From the NCBI RefSeq assembly GCF_023715405.1, contig NZ_JAMBOC010000004.1, positions 62,001-126,000 on the forward strand: a stretch of DNA of 64,000 bases, read 5' to 3'. Source of the stretch: Solibacillus isronensis (lineage in GTDB: Bacteria > Bacillota > Bacilli > Bacillales_A > Planococcaceae). The notes below the pieces were generated by a model. The model was not told the DNA's origin. It ran no database searches and worked only from the letters and a program-made list of their open reading frames with translations. Below are positions 59,923 through 64,000 of the stretch, one piece after another. How positions within the stretch are numbered: the stretch's first letter is position 1; the number at the start of each line of letters is the position of its first letter. The position numbers and the translations under genes were made by a program.

Positions 59923-60282
59923 TTATTTTAAATCTGTATCTGATAATGCAGGAATTATTTTCTGATCAATTTCACTAATAAAAGAATTTAAAATGCCAAT
60001 TTGCTCTTCTAGTTTTTCCTTGTGCTGAATTAATATAGCTTGTGTATTAATCTCTTCCTGCTCTAAATTCAGCGTTGATATATTTTCTCTTATATCCTCA
60101 ATTGACATGCCTAGACTTCGAAAACATTTAATTAATTTTAAAAGTTCAATATCTTGTTCATCAAATATTCGATGCTTTTGTTCATTTCTTTTTATTGGTG
60201 GAATTAAATCTATTTTTTCATAGTATCGAATTGAACTTGCAGGTATTTCAATTAAGAGGCTCGCTTGTTGAATTGTATACAC
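59923..60282 (-). CDS. MerR-family transcriptional regulator
   Basis: 119 residues from a GTG with GGAGG seven bases upstream. The MerR winged-helix is YTIQQASLLIEIPASSIRYYEKIDLIPPIKRNEQKHRIFDEQDI, followed by the FRSLGMSIEDIREN helix and a coiled coil to the C-terminus. No Cys cluster, so not a metal sensor. Divergent from the DJ-1-type gene, which it probably activates. Confidence 0.88.
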   Translation of the reverse strand: MYTIQQASLLIEIPASSIRYYEKIDLIPPIKRNEQKHRIFDEQDIELLKLIKCFRSLGMSIEDIRENISTLNLEQEEINTQAILIQHKEKLEEQIGILNSFISEIDQKIIPALSDTDLK

Positions 60283-60294
60283 GAGGTGTCCTCC

Positions 60295-60323
60295 TTGACT
60301 TAAAGTATGGTTTAACCTATAAG
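60295..60323 (+). promoter_or_regulatory. divergent promoter region of merR / DJ-1 pair
   Basis: TTGACT (60,295-60,300), 17 bp, TATAAG (60,318-60,323). In the spacer ATGGTTTAACCTA is a near-palindrome (GGTT-T-AACC). MerR regulators usually act from 19-20-bp spacers, so this 17-bp one is atypical for activation. Confidence 0.45.
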
Positions 60324-60356
60324 CTTGATAGTATCAAATTTAAAGGAGATTGTATA

Positions 60357-61043
60357 ATGAAAAAGATATTATTAGTAGTAACGAATACCTCTAAGTATCC
60401 CAATTTAGATCGTGCAACAGGATTATGGTTAGGAGAAGCTGTTCACTTTGCAGCTGAAATGGAAAAAGCAGGATATGAAATTGATTATGTGAGCCCTAAA
60501 GGTGGTTATACGCCACTCGACCCGCATAGTTTGCAACCGGAACAAATGACCGAATTAGATTGGAAGTATTACACAAATACTGATTTCTTAAATAAACTAA
60601 GCACTACTTTGTCCGCTGACTCTATTAACCCAAATGATTATGCTGCTATCTATTATGCAGGTGGCCATGGAGTTATGTGGGATTTCGCAGAAGACGAAAA
60701 CCTGCAAAACATTGCAAGCACTATTCACGCTAACGGTGGTGTTGTTTCTGCTGTTTGTCATGGAGTTGTTGGATTATTAAATATTAAAAATGGTGATGGT
60801 GAATATTTAATTAAAAATACTAAAGTGACTGGTTTTACTAACACAGAAGAAATTGCTGTTGGACTAGATAAAGTCGTTCCATTTTTAACTGAAGATGAAC
60901 TTGTTCGTAAAGGTGCTAATTACGTAAAAGATGCTGATTGGTCAGTATTCACTGTAACTGATAATCGTATTGTTACAGGACAAAATCCTGCATCAGGTGG
61001 CGCAGTTGCCAAAGATGTAATTAAATTATTAAAATCACTTTAA
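60357..61043 (+). CDS. DJ-1/PfpI (Hsp31-like) type 1 glutamine amidotransferase-fold protein
   Basis: 228 residues, ATG after AAAGGAG. The motif MKKILLVVTNTSKYPNLDRATGLWLGEAVHFAAEMEKAG begins the Hsp31/YDR533-type subfamily; YYAGGHGVMWDF is the oxyanion-side Glu-less loop and VSAVCHGVVGLL carries the nucleophilic Cys at the elbow. It may act as glyoxalase III / chaperone. Regulated by the divergent MerR. Confidence 0.88.
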   Translation: MKKILLVVTNTSKYPNLDRATGLWLGEAVHFAAEMEKAGYEIDYVSPKGGYTPLDPHSLQPEQMTELDWKYYTNTDFLNKLSTTLSADSINPNDYAAIYYAGGHGVMWDFAEDENLQNIASTIHANGGVVSAVCHGVVGLLNIKNGDGEYLIKNTKVTGFTNTEEIAVGLDKVVPFLTEDELVRKGANYVKDADWSVFTVTDNRIVTGQNPASGGAVAKDVIKLLKSL

Positions 61044-61076
61044 TACAAATTAACTCAAAAAATTGTTTTTAACCTC

Positions 61077-61130
61077 AAAAAAGCTGTGCTAAAATCCCCA
61101 TACAATGTGGATTTTTGACACAGCTTTTTT
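61077..61130. terminator. rho-independent terminator (both directions)
   Basis: 12-bp arms AAAAAAGCTGTG / CACAGCTTTTTT with an inner AAAATCC / GGATTTT stem. The T-tract serves the plus gene; A6 on the left gives a T6 for the convergent minus gene. Confidence 0.8.
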
Positions 61131-61139
61131 ATTGTATTT

Positions 61140-62510
61140 CTATACTAACTCCAACCAAGCAACCGCTTCACAGTGCGTCGTGTGCGGGAACATATCGACC
61201 GGCTGTACTTCCTGCGTTTTATATCCGCCGTCTTCTAAAATACGGAGGTCGCGCGCAAGGGTTGCGGGATTGCACGATACGTAAACTACACGCTTCGGTT
61301 TTTGCTCGATGATTGTACTCAGTAACGCTTCATCACAGCCTTTACGCGGTGGGTCGACTACTAATACATCTGCCTCTTTACCTTCTTTGTACCAGCGGGG
61401 AATGACTTCCTCAGCCGGGCCTGCTTCGAAATATGTGTTTGTAAAACCGTTTAATGCAGCATTGCGTTTTGCGTCCTCGATTGCCTGCTCGACAATTTCA
61501 ACACCCATTACATGACCAGCCTTTTGGGCTAAAAACAGTGAGATGGATCCGATACCGCAGTATGCGTCGATTACGCGTTCATTGCCTGTCAGCTGCGCAT
61601 AATCGAGTGCCTGCTTATAAAGCACTTCTGTTTGAACCGGGTTGACTTGATAAAACGAACGTGCCGAAATTTCAAAGCGGACATTGCCGATTGTATCTTC
61701 AATTGTATCCTTGCCCCAAAGTGTGAATGTATCGTTGCCGAAAATTACATTTGTTTTCTCGCCATTTACATTTTGCACAATTGAAGTGACATTTGGAATA
61801 AGTGCCCGGATTTTTTCGATTGCCGCGCTCGTCTGCGGGAACTTTTTAGATTTTGTAACAAGTACGACCATCACTTCTCCTGTTGCACGTCCTTTACGAA
61901 CGACCACGTGACGCAGCATGCCTTGATGGGATTTTTCATCATATGGACGCATACCTAAAATTTCTAATTCACGTTTCAAATCTGCCATAACAACATCGGC
62001 TTCCCCTGTTTGAATTAAGCAACGTTCCATATCAACGATTGAGTGTGACTTCGTTTTATAGAAGCCTGCCACCATTTGTCCTGCTTCGTTTTGCGCGAAA
62101 GGTATTTGTGATTTGTTGCGGTAATGCCAAGGCTCTTCCATCCCTTTTACCGGAAGGACAGGCGCATCGATTTTACCAAGACGCTTCATCACATTTGCAA
62201 CCATATTTTGTTTCCATTTTAATTGTCCCTCATACGAAAGATGCTGTAATTGGCATCCCCCACATTGCGAGAAATAGACACATGGCGCTTCTACACGATC
62301 AGGTGACTTTTCCAGTATATTTATAACTTTTGCAAAGCCATAATTTTTTAATGTTTTCATAACATGAATTTCGGCAGTTTCTCCAGGAAGTGCCCCTTGT
62401 ATAAATAATGGATAGCCATCAATTTTCGCGACGCCATTGCCATCATGTGTTAAATCTTCTATATAAACTGTTTGACGATCATTTTTTTTAATTGGTGCAG
62501 ACATGTTCAT
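61140..62510 (-). CDS. rlmCD: 23S rRNA (uracil-C5)-methyltransferase, RlmCD-type
   Basis: 456 residues. TRAM domain at the N-terminus ([38 protein letters not shown]), the Fe-S motif C-x5-CGGCQLQH ([19 protein letters not shown]), then the SAM domain: [28 protein letters not shown], and the catalytic Cys in [15 protein letters not shown]. This matches B. subtilis RlmCD (YefA), which makes m5U747 and m5U1939. GAGG precedes the ATG; a second in-frame ATG follows two codons on. Confidence 0.9.
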   Translation of the reverse strand: MNMSAPIKKNDRQTVYIEDLTHDGNGVAKIDGYPLFIQGALPGETAEIHVMKTLKNYGFAKVINILEKSPDRVEAPCVYFSQCGGCQLQHLSYEGQLKWKQNMVANVMKRLGKIDAPVLPVKGMEEPWHYRNKSQIPFAQNEAGQMVAGFYKTKSHSIVDMERCLIQTGEADVVMADLKRELEILGMRPYDEKSHQGMLRHVVVRKGRATGEVMVVLVTKSKKFPQTSAAIEKIRALIPNVTSIVQNVNGEKTNVIFGNDTFTLWGKDTIEDTIGNVRFEISARSFYQVNPVQTEVLYKQALDYAQLTGNERVIDAYCGIGSISLFLAQKAGHVMGVEIVEQAIEDAKRNAALNGFTNTYFEAGPAEEVIPRWYKEGKEADVLVVDPPRKGCDEALLSTIIEQKPKRVVYVSCNPATLARDLRILEDGGYKTQEVQPVDMFPHTTHCEAVAWLELV

Positions 62511-62694
62511 TTCTTCCTCTCATTTCAATCACTTTATTGTACCACGCTCCATATATTTTGCACTTATTATACTTTCTACTAACATTCTGACTAATCCCAA
62601 TTATTACTTTTGTTCTAGTATTCAGTAAGTATTACCTATATAATTTACCTTATAGCTCTAATAATTCTATTAATTTCAAGGAGAAGAAAAAAAC

Positions 62695-64000
62695 ATGTCA
62701 GTTCGCAAAAAACTTAATATAGGCTTTATTTTAATCGGGATGATTCTTCTGCTTTCAATCGGATTTGCAACCGTTCAGTTTTTCCGTATTGGTGATGAAG
62801 TTTCCAAAGCCGTTGATGTACAGATGGCACAGGTTACTCGTATTAATGATATTCAGCAGCACATATTATCCCAAGGGATTTATGCACGTGCCTATGCAGT
62901 AGACCCTTCTCAAAATAACTTGGATTCACTAAACAGCCATACAACAAGCCTCGTTCAATTAATTGAAGAGGTACAAGGTGAGAATATTTTAGCAGAAGCG
63001 ACACCGGTTATTACTAACTTAAAGGATCAGTCGGAAATAATCGCTGGGCAAATTGATAAGGTCATTTCATCTGTACAGTCACGTGATATTTCATCCGCTC
63101 TTTCAATGGTGAACGGCGATTATACATATACGAGCGTATTCACGAGCGAACTTGCGGAGAAAGTGGAACAAATCGAAAACAAAGAGCTTGATAAAGTGGT
63201 AAACAATACGAAAGACATGATCTCACTTTCTACGATTTTGTCGATTATTTTCATTATTATTACGCTTATTGTCATCGGCTTTTATATGGTGTATACGAAA
63301 TATGGCATTACACAGCGTCTCCAATCCATTACAAATGATCTGGAACAAATTGCAGATGGAAATATTAAAGTTTTACATAAACCGGTTCACACAAAAGATG
63401 AATTCGGTATGCTGTCGAATGCGTTCATTTCATTGCAGCGTAATTTTGAGGACTTATTAATAAGCATTCAGCAAAATGCAAATCAGCTTAGCTCTTCGGC
63501 GGATGCACTTATGAAAAACAGCGGGACGATTTCTTCGGAAACAGCCCATATTAAAGAACTGATCGAGCATACTGCACAGACAGCCGCAACGATGACAATT
63601 GGTGCAAATGAAAGTGCGCTTGCTGTAGATGAAACTGCACAGGGAATTAACTCGATCGCACGGGCAACACAGGACCTGCATAGTAGTGCGGTGACATTGA
63701 CACAGTTTGCCAATGATGGGGTAAAGATTATTGATGAAGCGATGCAGCAAATGGAAACAGTACATGCATCGACTCAATCGATTTCCAACCTATCCAGTGT
63801 CTTAATCGAACAGTCGGGACAAATCAGTACAATAACAAAAGCTATTACTGATATCGCGGATCAGACAAATCTGCTTGCCTTAAATGCTGCCATTGAAGCT
63901 GCCAGGGCTGGTGAACATGGGAAAGGCTTTGCTGTTGTTGCAGATGAAGTCCGCAAACTCGCGGAGCAATCCAAAAAGTCGGCAAATGAAATTGTACATT
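62695..64000 (+). CDS. methyl-accepting chemotaxis protein (cut by right edge)
   Basis: At least 435 codons are present; the ORF runs off the end. ATG lies after CAAGGAG. TM1 is [21 protein letters not shown]; an about 160-residue extracellular helical bundle (4HB-type, [20 protein letters not shown]) follows; TM2 is [25 protein letters not shown], then the signalling domain tip [37 protein letters not shown]. It differs from the first chemoreceptor in having the smaller 4HB-like sensor rather than Cache. Ligand unknown. Confidence 0.92.
   Translation, partial: MSVRKKLNIGFILIGMILLLSIGFATVQFFRIGDEVSKAVDVQMAQVTRINDIQQHILSQGIYARAYAVDPSQNNLDSLNSHTTSLVQLIEEVQGENILAEATPVITNLKDQSEIIAGQIDKVISSVQSRDISSALSMVNGDYTYTSVFTSELAEKVEQIENKELDKVVNNTKDMISLSTILSIIFIIITLIVIGFYMVYTKYGITQRLQSITNDLEQIADGNIKVLHKPVHTKDEFGMLSNAFISLQRNFEDLLISIQQNANQLSSSADALMKNSGTISSETAHIKELIEHTAQTAATMTIGANESALAVDETAQGINSIARATQDLHSSAVTLTQFANDGVKIIDEAMQQMETVHASTQSISNLSSVLIEQSGQISTITKAITDIADQTNLLALNAAIEAARAGEHGKGFAVVADEVRKLAEQSKKSANEIVH

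Overview
The window looks like chromosomal DNA from a spore-forming, low-GC Bacillales species, most like the Solibacillus/Lysinibacillus (Planococcaceae) group. This rests on AT-rich coding sequence, strong GGAGG ribosome binding sites, many TTG/GTG starts, spore photoproduct lyase, small spore-type proteins, and homologues of Bacillus subtilis YtoQ, YdgI/YdgJ, YqcI/YcgG, DegV and YkgA. I see no rRNA, tRNA, insertion sequence, prophage or CRISPR array. Two genes are cut by the edges: a sugar ABC permease at the left and a chemoreceptor at the right.

Layout. 1-2,820: a minus-strand sugar ABC operon (RpiR regulator, binding lipoprotein, permease) with an inverted-repeat operator and a CodY-like box at its promoter. 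2,909-5,093: a metallophosphoesterase, a radical SAM protein and a DUF1456 protein. 5,330-11,082: a complete oligopeptide operon oppABCDF whose promoter overlaps a 14/15 CodY box. 11,196-19,033: an acyl-CoA ligase, small spore-type genes, an MFS carrier, a DUF3298-like protein and two ion/acid permeases. 19,092-23,716: a hexuronate/aldonate operon (kdgK, kdgA, uxuA, SDR uxuB, LacI regulator, then gntP) driven by one promoter with a cre-like site in its spacer and a 22-bp LacI-type palindrome just downstream. 24,020-34,926: mostly independent metabolic and membrane genes, including patatin, phosphodiesterase, MFS, DASS carrier, PadR/HAAS pair, Dus, aspartate dehydrogenase-like and YtoQ. 34,927-35,478 holds a candidate small RNA with its own promoter and terminator.

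35,479-44,735 has a spore flavour: HpaB-like oxygenase, a 41-aa protein behind a sigma-K-like promoter, two tandem DUF2642 proteins also behind a sigma-K-like promoter, a three-gene glycan cassette (GT2, GT4, pyruvyl transferase), splB, queT with a pseudoknot-forming leader RNA, an SDR, a DUF2829 (Tad2-family) protein, a 47-aa basic protein, and two tandem ~245-bp units. Each unit has its own sigma-G-like promoter, a 25-codon ORF and a terminator. 44,736-49,670 contains two close DegV paralogues flanking a divergent pair (DDAH-family enzyme and YqcI/YcgG-family enzyme), then a thioredoxin-reductase-like flavoprotein. 49,995-64,000 holds two chemoreceptors, an alcohol dehydrogenase, an Asn/Gln-repeat protein, a 14-codon leader ORF embedded in a hairpin, a nitroreductase/MarR pair, a Fur-box flavin reductase, a secreted S9 peptidase, a gene remnant of a quinone oxidoreductase, a divergent MerR/DJ-1 pair and a 23S rRNA m5U methyltransferase.

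The most novel-looking items are the tandem 25-aa micropeptide units (44,187-44,732), the queT leader RNA (42,679-42,744), the orphan sRNA candidate (35,195-35,288), and the leader-ORF/hairpin before the HCSC-motif protein (54,459-54,542). All promoter, operator and RNA calls are by eye. Similarities are from memory of families, not from a search.
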